Assembly: GCA_964540995.1 (NCBI GenBank)
Contig: CAZIOU010000025.1
Span: 1 to 7,716, forward strand
From: JAZDLR01 sp964540995
GTDB taxonomy: Bacteria > Patescibacteriota > Patescibacteriia > UBA1558 > 2-01-FULL-52-15
Direction: 5' to 3'
DNA length: 7,716 nt
The notes beneath the pieces are model-generated. The model was not told the origin of the DNA. It saw only the letters and a list, made by a program, of their open reading frames with translations, and ran no database searches. The translations under genes and the position numbers were made by a program. This document shows positions 1-5,743 of the stretch, piece after piece (the first letter of the stretch is position 1; every line of letters begins with the position of its first letter).

Positions 1-25
1 TACCCTATTAGGACTAGACTAAACT

Positions 26-35
26 GTTAATTAAC
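26..35. repeat. Perfect 10-base palindrome upstream of the slipin gene
   Basis: GTTAATTAAC reads the same on both strands and lies 13 bases before the slipin start codon, in the only non-coding DNA ahead of that gene inside the window. It could be a regulator half-site or chance AT-rich sequence. No convincing -35/-10 pair or ribosome binding site is visible in bases 1-48, so the slipin promoter is either outside the window or not recognisable. Confidence 0.25.
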
Positions 36-48
36 TAACGAAAACACT

Positions 49-813
49 ATGTGGTTTTACCTATTTCTGGTGCTAGTAATCCTCTTACTATCTGCCAGTA
101 TAAAAGTGATTAAGGAGTACGAGCGAGGAGTAATCTTCTTCCTCGGACGTTGTACTGGTCAACGTGGACCGGGGCTTATCTTCTTGATCCCTATATTTGA
201 GAAGATGGTCCGCGTCCAACAAAGGACCGTCACTATGGATATCCCAGCCCAGAAAATCATCACCAAGGATAACGTCTCCATCGACATCGCCGCTGTGGCC
301 TATTATCACATTGTCGATCCAGTCAAGGCGGTCTTATCAATCGAAAATATTTATTACGGAGTAAATCAAATCAGTCAAACTACCGTGCGAAATGTCGTGG
401 GTCAATTCATGCTTGATCAACTCTTATCACAAACCGTAGATATCAATAATCAAATCAAAAATGTCATCGATGCACACACGGAACCTTGGGGAGCACAGGT
501 GACGGCTGTCGAAATCAAAGACATCGTTCTACCAGATAATATGCAGCGCGCCATGGCCAAAGAAGCCGAAGCTGAACGTGAACGTCGCGCCAAGATCGTG
601 GCGGCCGAAGGTGAATATCAGGCAGCTGAGAAGTTGGGCCAAGCAGCCGACCTGATGGCAGCCCATCCAGTAGCCCTGCAGCTGCGAACACTACAGACGA
701 TGGCCGAGATTAGCGTGGAGAAAAATTCTACCATCATCTTCCCCGCCCAATTCATGACTACAGTGCAAGAAGCCTTCAAGACCATGGCCAACGACACTAA
801 AAAAAATAGCTAG
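49..813 (+). CDS. Slipin/stomatin-like SPFH (band 7) membrane protein
   Basis: The 254-residue product is a complete bacterial slipin. An N-terminal hydrophobic segment (about residues 3-18) anchors it to the membrane. The SPFH domain follows (about 20-175), with the family signatures YERGVIFFLGR (24-34), RGPGLIFLIP (39-48), ITKDNVSIDI (71-80) and TEPWGAQVTAVEIKDI (144-159). A charged helix rich in Ala, Glu and Arg (about 165-200, including AKEAEAERERRAKIVAAEGE) is the usual oligomerising coiled coil, and the stomatin tail motif STIIFP is at 227-232. Proteins of this family form large rings or scaffolds at the membrane and organise or protect other membrane proteins. The substrate or partner is not readable here. 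The NfeD/STOPP protease gene that often accompanies slipins is not in the window on the downstream side. The start is ATG with no Shine-Dalgarno sequence. Family assignment is firm; cellular role is inferred. Confidence 0.95.
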   Translation: MWFYLFLVLVILLLSASIKVIKEYERGVIFFLGRCTGQRGPGLIFLIPIFEKMVRVQQRTVTMDIPAQKIITKDNVSIDIAAVAYYHIVDPVKAVLSIENIYYGVNQISQTTVRNVVGQFMLDQLLSQTVDINNQIKNVIDAHTEPWGAQVTAVEIKDIVLPDNMQRAMAKEAEAERERRAKIVAAEGEYQAAEKLGQAADLMAAHPVALQLRTLQTMAEISVEKNSTIIFPAQFMTTVQEAFKTMANDTKKNS

Positions 814-815
814 TC

Positions 816-844
816 TTGCTTGCCTAACTGTCTTCCCTTATACT
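816..844 (+). promoter_or_regulatory. Candidate promoter for a leaderless transcript of the cysteine-rich gene
   Basis: A -35-like TTGCTT (816-821) is separated by exactly 17 bases from TATACT (839-844), which matches the TATAAT consensus at 5 of 6 positions. Transcription starting about 7 bases after the -10 box would begin at or within the ATGATG start of the next gene (849-854). This would give an mRNA with essentially no 5' leader and would explain why that gene has no ribosome binding site. The -35 box is weak (TTG only), so read-through from the slipin gene remains possible. Confidence 0.4.
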
Positions 845-848
845 GATA

Positions 849-1016
849 ATGATGGAAAATCAATGCAAAGCCTGCGGCATGGCCACTGAAGGATTCAAGT
901 GCGTCACCTGTCAGGAAGAGCTCGTCGAGTATAACGCCGATCACGTCTGCGGCGGCGAGATGCTTCAACCCAAATGCACCGGCTGTAATCAAGCCGAGAG
1001 TAACTGCGGTTGCTAG
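849..1016 (+). CDS. Small cysteine-rich (zinc-ribbon-like) protein, 55 residues
   Basis: This short frame begins with ATGATG and ends with TAG, 35 bases after the slipin gene. The product has nine cysteines and one histidine in 55 residues: C6-x2-C9, C18-x2-C21, C34, C43-x2-C46 and C53-x-C55, plus H32. Two CxxC knuckles near the N-terminus (QCKACG and KCVTCQ) look like a four-cysteine zinc ribbon. The remaining Cys/His could bind a second metal ion. There is no signal peptide or membrane segment, so a cytosolic metal-binding or metal-storage role is plausible, but no specific family is recognised. The regular Cys spacing and a strong terminator immediately after the stop codon argue that this is a real gene, not a chance frame. 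No Shine-Dalgarno sequence is visible; the second ATG (852) is an equally possible start. A long antisense frame over the same bases is judged a shadow. Confidence 0.75.
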   Translation: MMENQCKACGMATEGFKCVTCQEELVEYNADHVCGGEMLQPKCTGCNQAESNCGC

Positions 1017-1019
1017 TAC

Positions 1020-1058
1020 CAATACGCCCTCAAACGATATTCGTTTGAGGGCGTATTG
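1020..1058 (+). terminator. Strong hairpin terminator after the cysteine-rich gene
   Basis: Bases 1020-1037 and 1041-1058 pair perfectly over 18 bp around a 3-base TAT loop. The hairpin starts 4 bases after the stop codon of the small gene and is followed by the T-rich stretch TCTTATCTT on the plus strand. The T run is broken, so termination may be imperfect, but the stem is very stable. The minus-strand side lacks a T run, so it should work mainly in the plus direction. Confidence 0.8.
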
Positions 1059-1065
1059 TCTTATC

Positions 1066-1094
1066 TTGACGATGCCCAAACCGTCATGTAGGAT
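1066..1094 (+). promoter_or_regulatory. Housekeeping-type promoter of the 177-residue orphan gene
   Basis: TTGACG (1066-1071, 5 of 6 to the -35 consensus) is spaced 17 bases from TAGGAT (1089-1094, 4 of 6 to the -10 consensus). It begins 8 bases after the terminator hairpin of the upstream unit. Transcription would start near 1101-1102 and leave a leader of roughly 38 bases before the start at 1139. Confidence 0.6.
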
Positions 1095-1128
1095 AAGCAA
1101 TCAACGTTCATTCTCACATCACTTACAT

Positions 1129-1133
1129 GGAGG
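1129..1133 (+). promoter_or_regulatory. Ribosome binding site that decides the start at 1139
   Basis: GGAGG is a full Shine-Dalgarno core placed 5 bases before the ATG at 1139. It overlaps the other in-frame ATG at 1127-1129, which has no ribosome binding site of its own. The downstream ATG is therefore the better start. Confidence 0.8.
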
Positions 1134-1138
1134 CTGTA

Positions 1139-1672
1139 ATGCACTTTTCCAGCGAACTATTAGCGATTTATCACAAGCTGCACCCCATCATCAAGGCGCT
1201 TCCGATCGTCATCAAAGAACTACCACGTCGAAGTCTAGAGCTGGGACTACCGGCCAATCGTGGTATCAGCCTAGTAGTTGCTACTGCAGGGACCAAAGAA
1301 CCGGTACTAATACTACAACTTGGTAATCCTGAATTTATCGGGCTGTACACCGACAACGCCATCGCATCAGCTCGTCAGCACGAGGGTGTCTATCACGCCG
1401 GAGCCCTACCACAAGGGGTTGACGCTACTGTCTTCGCTGCCAACCCCAAGGAGATTTTCAATCCCTGCGGTTGTTCGATCCTGATCGAAGATGTGCCCTG
1501 CATATTAGCGATGGACGGATTACCACTTGAATGGAATGTTGCTGTCCTCCTGTCTGTCGCCTCTGTCGCTGGCTTGAGCAGCGATGAAAAATTGGCCCAG
1601 CTGCGTCAAACAATCGGCGCCAGCACCAGAAGGACTGTACGATTTGAGAAGATGTTCCTCAGGGTTATCTAA
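1139..1672 (+). CDS. Uncharacterised 177-residue protein
   Basis: I do not recognise this protein with confidence. With the start at 1139 it begins MHFSSELLAIYHK and has a basic, helical N-terminus (about 1-36), then a mixed alpha/beta body. The body holds a hydrophobic strand (GISLVVATA, 42-50), VLILQLGN (56-63), and a segment with three cysteines (C110, C112, C121) around NPCGCSILIEDVPCILAMDG. A hydrophobic helix follows (about 133-146), and the C-terminus is charged. There is no signal peptide and no clear membrane segment, so it is probably cytosolic. The order of strands followed by a helix faintly recalls the GlcG/HbpS fold, but key motifs of that family are not clear, so no function is assigned. 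It forms its own transcription unit, with a promoter at 1066-1094, a ribosome binding site at 1129-1133 and a terminator at 1675-1709. It converges on the exporter operon but is not part of it. Confidence 0.85.
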   Translation: MHFSSELLAIYHKLHPIIKALPIVIKELPRRSLELGLPANRGISLVVATAGTKEPVLILQLGNPEFIGLYTDNAIASARQHEGVYHAGALPQGVDATVFAANPKEIFNPCGCSILIEDVPCILAMDGLPLEWNVAVLLSVASVAGLSSDEKLAQLRQTIGASTRRTVRFEKMFLRVI

Positions 1673-1674
1673 AC

Positions 1675-1709
1675 AATCCCCCATCACAGTGAATGTGATG
1701 GGGGATTTT
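1675..1709. terminator. Hairpin terminator between convergent units, probably bidirectional
   Basis: Bases 1675-1688 and 1694-1707 pair perfectly over 14 bp, including a run of five G:C pairs, with a 5-base GTGAA loop. On the plus strand the stem runs into TTTT (1706-1709), closing the orphan gene whose stop codon is 2 bases upstream of the stem. On the minus strand the stem is followed by TTGTTTAG, which is T-rich enough to stop transcription from the exporter operon arriving from the right. Confidence 0.88.
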
Positions 1710-1728
1710 CTAAATAACTAGGGGTTTA

Positions 1729-1785
1729 CTACTCATAGCGCAAGGCTTCTAACGGACTTTTCTTACCTGCTTGTCGGGGAGCCTT
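1729..1785 (-). pseudogene. Relic of a third MacB-type permease (C-terminal tail only)
   Basis: Read on the minus strand, these bases encode APRQAGKKSPLEALRYE followed by TAG. The intact MacB-type permease in this operon (3773-5011) ends PARQAAKKSPIEALRYE, so 13 of 17 residues agree. The last 14 sense codons agree at 35 of 42 bases, and 5 of the 7 differences are at third codon positions, the pattern left by selection on protein. The frame is open only from 1729 to 1809 and has no ATG, so it cannot be a gene by itself. It is one base out of frame with the ATPase gene that ends at 1787. I read it as the stump of a permease gene, or of the permease half of a fused MacB, that was deleted from the 3' end of this operon. 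Confidence 0.8.
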
Positions 1786-1786
1786 T

Positions 1787-2464
1787 TCATGAATGATTAC
1801 TTTCTTTGACTATCTGACCATCAGCCAGGAAGATGCGCCGGTGAGCTGTGCTAGCGTATTCTGACTCATGCGTTACCATGACGATCGTTTGACCATCATC
1901 ATTGAGCCGATGAAAAAGTTTGATAATAGCGTCTGATGTTTCCGTATCTAAGTTAGCCGTCGGCTCATCAGCAAAAATAATTTGCGGTTTGTGAGCGATG
2001 GAACGGGCGATACTGACACGTTGCTGTTGACCGCCTGACAACTGGCTAGGAAGGTTATTGATTTTATCTTTCAGTCCCACTTGATCAAGCGATTCGGTTG
2101 CCACTACCAAAGCTTCTGATTTGGACATACCTTTCATGAGCAGTGGCACCATGACATTTTCTACCGACGTAAGAGAGGGTAAAAGCGCATAGTCCTGAAA
2201 GATGTAACCTAGATTGAACAAACGAAAATTTGTCCTTTCTGCGCTAGTTGCTCGCGTCATATCGATACCGTTATAGAGCACCTGACCTGACGTCGGGTGA
2301 TCCAACAAACTAAGCTGATACAGTAAGGTTGATTTACCAGAACCAGAACGTCCTGTGATGGCGACGAACTCACCTTTCTTGACGCTAAAATCCAAACTCT
2401 TGAGAACAGTTTGACTTAGATTACCGGTGATATAAGTTTTGACTAGATTACGAGCTTCGAGCAT
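1787..2464 (-). CDS. ABC transporter ATPase 2 (LolD/MacB type)
   Basis: The 225-residue product is a complete nucleotide-binding subunit that powers a partner permease at the inner face of the membrane. All catalytic motifs are present: Walker A GRSGSGKST (38-46), Q-loop glutamine in YIFQDY (Q90), signature LSGGQQQR (142-149), Walker B IIFADE (162-167) with catalytic E167, D-loop NLD (171-173) and switch histidine H199 in VMVTHE. Length and motif spacing fit the MacB/LolD/FtsE group. It starts 4 bases after the stop of the second permease, with AGGA about 10 bases upstream of the ATG, so that permease is its likely partner. It is the only gene here ending in TGA. The stop lies right against the MacB-tail relic (1729-1785), so its native 3' end may have been reshaped by the deletion, but nothing essential is missing. 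ATPase 1 is clearly divergent from it, so this is not a recent duplicate. Confidence 0.95.
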   Translation of the reverse strand: MLEARNLVKTYITGNLSQTVLKSLDFSVKKGEFVAITGRSGSGKSTLLYQLSLLDHPTSGQVLYNGIDMTRATSAERTNFRLFNLGYIFQDYALLPSLTSVENVMVPLLMKGMSKSEALVVATESLDQVGLKDKINNLPSQLSGGQQQRVSIARSIAHKPQIIFADEPTANLDTETSDAIIKLFHRLNDDGQTIVMVTHESEYASTAHRRIFLADGQIVKESNHS

Positions 2465-2468
2465 ATAA

Positions 2469-3767
2469 TTATCGTCCTAATATGGCGTCTAACGTGTTCT
2501 GCTTGACCACAATTGATGCCGGTATAAATCCAGCGATCATAGTAGCGACAAACAACACCAGCACTCTAATAGCGGTCCCAGAATAAGTAGCCACTAAGAT
2601 ACCGTCGCTGAAGGGGAAGTTGATCGGATTAGCTGCGAAATAGGGCTGCAAAAATCCATAGAGTACGAGCAAGCCAATAGTCGTACCGACGAGGGCATAG
2701 AAGGCCGCTTGAATAACGTAGGAGAAGCGGATCGTGCTGGAGGCGATACCGATGCCTTTAAGGATACCAATAAATTTACGCCTCGTAATAGCGTTGACGA
2801 AAATAACGATAAAGATAGTGATCGACGCCACTACTAGACCAATACTGCCGACCACGTTACCGAGCAAAGCAAAAGTTGTCTTGATGTCATTGAGAAATTT
2901 AGGCAAAGCCTGTTCCGCTGTCTGTACCTTGGCAATATGATCAATACCGCTGGCTTGCAATCCCAATACGACCGCCGAAGCGGAAGCGCCCGGCTTCAGC
3001 TGGACTGCAATCTCATCGACATTATAATCAGTACGATTGATAATTTTGCGTAGTGTATTGGCATTCATATAGACGCGCTGATCAACTTCGCCAGATTTGG
3101 TCTTGACGACACCAACAACGGTTACCTCGCGCGTAATGCCGTTGAGAACTAATCGTATTTTACTGCCTGACTCAACATTCTTAATCGTCATGGCCCCCGG
3201 TGAGTCAATCGGACTATATTTGTAGAGTAAATTAGCGCCCACGACTATATCATCTGTGTCATCAGATGCTAAGAACCTACCTTCAACCAGATATTTCGAT
3301 AAATGAGTCAGATGATCTTCGGCTACCGGGTCAATCCCGACCACAATAGTTCCAATAGAGTCTACAAGATCATCAGGTCGACTCTTATTGCGATAGTTGG
3401 CCTCCAATAATCCTGATTCAATATAACGTGTTACCACGTGATCAACTTCGGAGAAGGAATTTAAAATTTGTAATACTTCGCTGGAACGGTCGATGTATGT
3501 TTTGCGCGGTAAGGTAGAAATGATGATGTCGCTTGTATAGCGCTCGCGAGAAGCTTCCGTCGAACCCTCGATCAATCCAACCAAAATACCGCTGACAACT
3601 ACCAGATTTAGGAACGTCAGCGTCATCACAAAAATAATCAGTATATTAGTCCAGATGTTGGCCCGACGGATATCACGTACCGCCAAGAACCAGCCGAGTC
3701 GTAGGGCGACTAGTAAAGATGCTCGCGATGCTGCTGCAGGGTGAGATGTGTGTGCTTTTGGCTTCAT
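2469..3767 (-). CDS. FtsX/LolE-type ABC permease 2
   Basis: The 432-residue product has the four-helix plan of FtsX-family permeases. A long cytoplasmic N-terminus (about 1-40) precedes helix 1 (about 41-65). A large extracytoplasmic domain follows (about 66-298), then helices 2 (about 300-326), 3 (about 349-372) and 4 (about 399-419). The cytoplasmic loop RRKFIGILKGIG (329-340) corresponds to the conserved family segment after helix 2 that contacts the ATPase. It differs from the MacB-type permease next door: that gene has the classic VTERTREIGLRKALGAT loop, and the C-terminus here (NTLDAILGR) lacks the EALRYE ending. It is therefore a distinct subfamily, not a copy. It starts 5 bases after the MacB stop without a Shine-Dalgarno sequence, suggesting coupled translation. 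ATPase 2, encoded 4 bases downstream, is the probable energy partner. Members of the family move lipids, lipoproteins or hydrophobic compounds, or act as mechanical transducers; the substrate here is unknown. Confidence 0.9.
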   Translation of the reverse strand: MKPKAHTSHPAAASRASLLVALRLGWFLAVRDIRRANIWTNILIIFVMTLTFLNLVVVSGILVGLIEGSTEASRERYTSDIIISTLPRKTYIDRSSEVLQILNSFSEVDHVVTRYIESGLLEANYRNKSRPDDLVDSIGTIVVGIDPVAEDHLTHLSKYLVEGRFLASDDTDDIVVGANLLYKYSPIDSPGAMTIKNVESGSKIRLVLNGITREVTVVGVVKTKSGEVDQRVYMNANTLRKIINRTDYNVDEIAVQLKPGASASAVVLGLQASGIDHIAKVQTAEQALPKFLNDIKTTFALLGNVVGSIGLVVASITIFIVIFVNAITRRKFIGILKGIGIASSTIRFSYVIQAAFYALVGTTIGLLVLYGFLQPYFAANPINFPFSDGILVATYSGTAIRVLVLFVATMIAGFIPASIVVKQNTLDAILGR

Positions 3768-3772
3768 GCAAA

Positions 3773-5011
3773 TTATTCGTAACGCAAGGCTTCGATCGGA
3801 CTCTTCTTAGCTGCTTGCCTAGCCGGATAAAGACCGAATACTAATCCAATGATGGTTGACACGGCTAAGCCCAGAAGTGCTGCCCCCAAAGGAAAACTAA
3901 AGCTCCAATCAACATTGGCATACTGCGATAACCCGAAGCTAATAATGAAGGAGAAGAAGGTACCCAGAGAAATACCAATGATACCACCCACACCCGTCAG
4001 CACTACTGCCTCCAATAAGAATTGAGTCAAAATATTCTGGTTAGTAGCTCCCAGTGCTTTACGTAGACCGATTTCACGAGTCCGTTCGGTCACCGACACC
4101 AACATGATATTCATAATACCGATGCCACCCACGAGCAAGGAAATGGCAGCAACCGCCGCCAAGAACATAGTCAGTACATCGGTTATAGTTTTAACGGTAT
4201 TGAGTGCGTCAGCTTGGGTCTGTACATAGAAATCATCTTTGGTCGGATCAGTGATACTGTGGTTGGCTCGTAAGGTCAGCGTGATATCACGTACCGTATC
4301 GTCGACATGAGCCTCATCATCAGCCTGAACGGCTAGCCTATTAAAATGTTTGATGCCAAATATATAGCGTTGAGCTGTTGTATAAGGAATGATAACCACA
4401 TCATCAAAGTTAAGGAACGATGACTGCCCTTTCTGGGACATCAAACCAATAATCCGAAAGGTCTTGTCTTTGATCTTTACTTTTTGTCCCACCGGATCCT
4501 GCGTATCAAATAACTTCTCGGCTGCTTTGTGTCCAATAACTGCCACGTCAGCGTAGCTTCTGACCTCATCATCAGAAAAATTACGACCTGAATCCATAGT
4601 GATATTATAGATGTCCTCAAAATAGGGACTTAAACCATAGATAGTCGGCCGATATATTTTGTTGGTATAGGTCACCGCGGTACTACCGAAGACAATAGGC
4701 ATTATCTTGTCTACATAAGGAGCATTACTTTTCTTCTGCAGATCTTCGAAATCTTTCTGTTTCAAAGAGTCAGTGAAAGTACTAATAAAATCTGTCGGTC
4801 CGGTCGGCTGCCGCCCCGGTACCACGGCGATCGTCTTGGCACCAATACTTTGGATCTGTCCGAGGATGAGATTTTGTGCTCCTTGTCCCAAAGAAACAAC
4901 AATCATGATAGCCATGATGCCAATCACGATACCCAAGATAGTCAGAGCTGATCGACTCTTGTTGGTTCGTAGACCGATAATCGAGGTGTTGAAGGAGTGA
5001 TAGAATTTCAT
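3773..5011 (-). CDS. MacB/YknZ-type ABC permease (free-standing, no fused ATPase)
   Basis: The 412-residue product matches the permease part of MacB. Helix 1 is at about 21-44. The periplasmic-core-type domain follows (about 45-275), then helices 2 (about 281-304), 3 (about 332-359) and 4 (about 373-396). The family hallmarks GGIGIMNIMLVSVTERTREI (295-314) and GLRKALGAT (315-323) are intact, as is the C-terminal motif YPARQAAKKSPIEALRYE (395-412). In MacB systems this subunit couples ATP hydrolysis in the cytoplasm to movement of its outer domain, expelling substrates such as peptides, antibiotics or lipid-like molecules together with an adaptor. ATPase 1 and the adaptor are encoded directly upstream: the ATPase stop and this ATG are separated by one base (TAG-T-ATG) and there is no Shine-Dalgarno sequence, so translation is almost certainly coupled. 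The split of ATPase and permease into two genes resembles YknYZ of Bacillus rather than E. coli MacB. Confidence 0.96.
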   Translation of the reverse strand: MKFYHSFNTSIIGLRTNKSRSALTILGIVIGIMAIMIVVSLGQGAQNLILGQIQSIGAKTIAVVPGRQPTGPTDFISTFTDSLKQKDFEDLQKKSNAPYVDKIMPIVFGSTAVTYTNKIYRPTIYGLSPYFEDIYNITMDSGRNFSDDEVRSYADVAVIGHKAAEKLFDTQDPVGQKVKIKDKTFRIIGLMSQKGQSSFLNFDDVVIIPYTTAQRYIFGIKHFNRLAVQADDEAHVDDTVRDITLTLRANHSITDPTKDDFYVQTQADALNTVKTITDVLTMFLAAVAAISLLVGGIGIMNIMLVSVTERTREIGLRKALGATNQNILTQFLLEAVVLTGVGGIIGISLGTFFSFIISFGLSQYANVDWSFSFPLGAALLGLAVSTIIGLVFGLYPARQAAKKSPIEALRYE

Positions 5012-5012
5012 A

Positions 5013-5732
5013 CTATTTTACGAAGTCTTTGGTGGCGTCTCGGCGATTCTTCACAGCTTTATCGCTGGCGATCTCACCATCTTTGATAGCAATAATACGA
5101 CCGGCCATCTCCGCAGTATATGTCTCGTGCGTGATCAAGATGATCGTATGACCGTCTTTCTCATTGAGCGATTGCAATATTTCCATTACTTGTTGTCCTG
5201 ATTTGGAATCGAGATTACCAGTGGGCTCATCGGCAAAGATTACTTCAGGATTGATGATCAAAGCGCGAGCAATAGCCACGCGCTGTTTCTCTCCGCCAGA
5301 TAACTGTGATGAATAATGATTGATACGATGATCCAAGCCAACAGCGTGAACTGCTTTCTTGATCAGTCCATCCCATTCTGATTCCTTGATGGAAGAATAA
5401 AGCAAAGGAAGCTTAACATTGTTATAAACGGTGGTCTTGGGTAGCAAATTAAATGATTGAAAGATAAACCCCATACTCTGATTTCGCACTCGAGCTTGAT
5501 CATCAGAGCTGTAATCTGATTGCAATTTACCATTGAAACGATATTGCCCTGACGAAGCTTCATCGAGAAAGCCGAGTATATGTAGGAGTGTAGACTTACC
5601 AGAACCCGAGGGGCCGATAATAGCCACAAACTCCCCCTTCTCAATAGCAAAGCTAACAGAGTCAAGCGCCTTAGTAACGACGTCTTCAGTGTGAAACTCT
5701 TTACTAACTTTTTGTAGTTCGATCAGAGCCAT
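5013..5732 (-). CDS. ABC transporter ATPase 1 (MacB/YknY type)
   Basis: With the start placed at 5732 the product has 239 residues and all ABC ATPase motifs: Walker A GPSGSGKST (40-48), Q-loop FIFQSF (Q92), signature LSGGEKQR (144-151), Walker B VIFADE (164-169) with E169 catalytic, D-loop NLD (173-175) and switch histidine H202 in LITHE. It should energise the MacB-type permease encoded one base downstream. The frame can be extended to a TTG at 5738, but that codon directly abuts the GGA of the ribosome binding site. The ATG at 5732 sits 6 bases after TAGGA and is the better start. The last roughly 20 residues (from about 220) are a lysine- and arginine-rich tail beyond the usual ATPase end. 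ATPase 2 carries only a short tail. Confidence 0.96.
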   Translation of the reverse strand: MALIELQKVSKEFHTEDVVTKALDSVSFAIEKGEFVAIIGPSGSGKSTLLHILGFLDEASSGQYRFNGKLQSDYSSDDQARVRNQSMGFIFQSFNLLPKTTVYNNVKLPLLYSSIKESEWDGLIKKAVHAVGLDHRINHYSSQLSGGEKQRVAIARALIINPEVIFADEPTGNLDSKSGQQVMEILQSLNEKDGHTIILITHETYTAEMAGRIIAIKDGEIASDKAVKNRRDATKDFVK

Positions 5733-5738
5733 TAGCAA

Positions 5739-5743
5739 TCCTA
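5739..5743 (-). promoter_or_regulatory. Ribosome binding site of ATPase 1, overlapping the adaptor stop codon
   Basis: On the minus strand TAGGA includes the TAG stop of the adaptor gene (5741-5743) and lies 6 bases before the ATG at 5732. The overlap couples the two genes and decides in favour of ATG over the TTG at 5738, which would have no spacer. Confidence 0.7.

Noticed and set aside
1..48. Promoter for the slipin gene
   Set aside because: TAAACT (20-25) could be a -10 box, but its -35 would fall outside the window, and no other convincing pair is present.
810..1100. Antisense 96-residue frame over the cysteine-rich gene
   Set aside because: It runs across the terminator hairpin and the orphan gene's promoter, has no ribosome binding site or recognisable domain, and its opposite strand carries a protein with regular CxxC spacing.
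1127..1138. ATG at 1127 as start of the orphan gene
   Set aside because: It overlaps the GGAGG that serves the ATG at 1139 and has no ribosome binding site of its own.
1045..1326. Plus-strand 93-residue frame overlapping the orphan gene
   Set aside because: It starts inside the terminator hairpin, has low-complexity Ser/Thr/Gln-rich composition, and overlaps a better supported gene with its own ribosome binding site.
1139..1672. Assignment of the orphan protein to the GlcG/HbpS family
   Set aside because: Only a vague strand-helix layout agrees; no diagnostic motif could be pointed to, so no function was given.
1787..1789. TGA read as an amino acid (code change as in some candidate phyla)
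   Set aside because: No long frame in the window contains internal TGA, and TGA ends ATPase 2 at the expected family length. Reading through it adds only eight sense codons after it before TAA.
1786..1812. Programmed frameshift joining ATPase 2 to the MacB tail
   Set aside because: No slippery heptamer or following pseudoknot was seen, ATPase 2 is complete at its own stop, and a bare 17-residue MacB tail would add no known function. Deletion is simpler.
2734..2940. Plus-strand frame antisense to permease 2
   Set aside because: Its hydrophobic composition is the mirror of the permease's membrane helices; there is no ribosome binding site or promoter.
5363..5665. Minus-strand 100-residue frame inside ATPase 1
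   Set aside because: It lies wholly within a gene with complete ABC motifs in another frame and shows no domain of its own.
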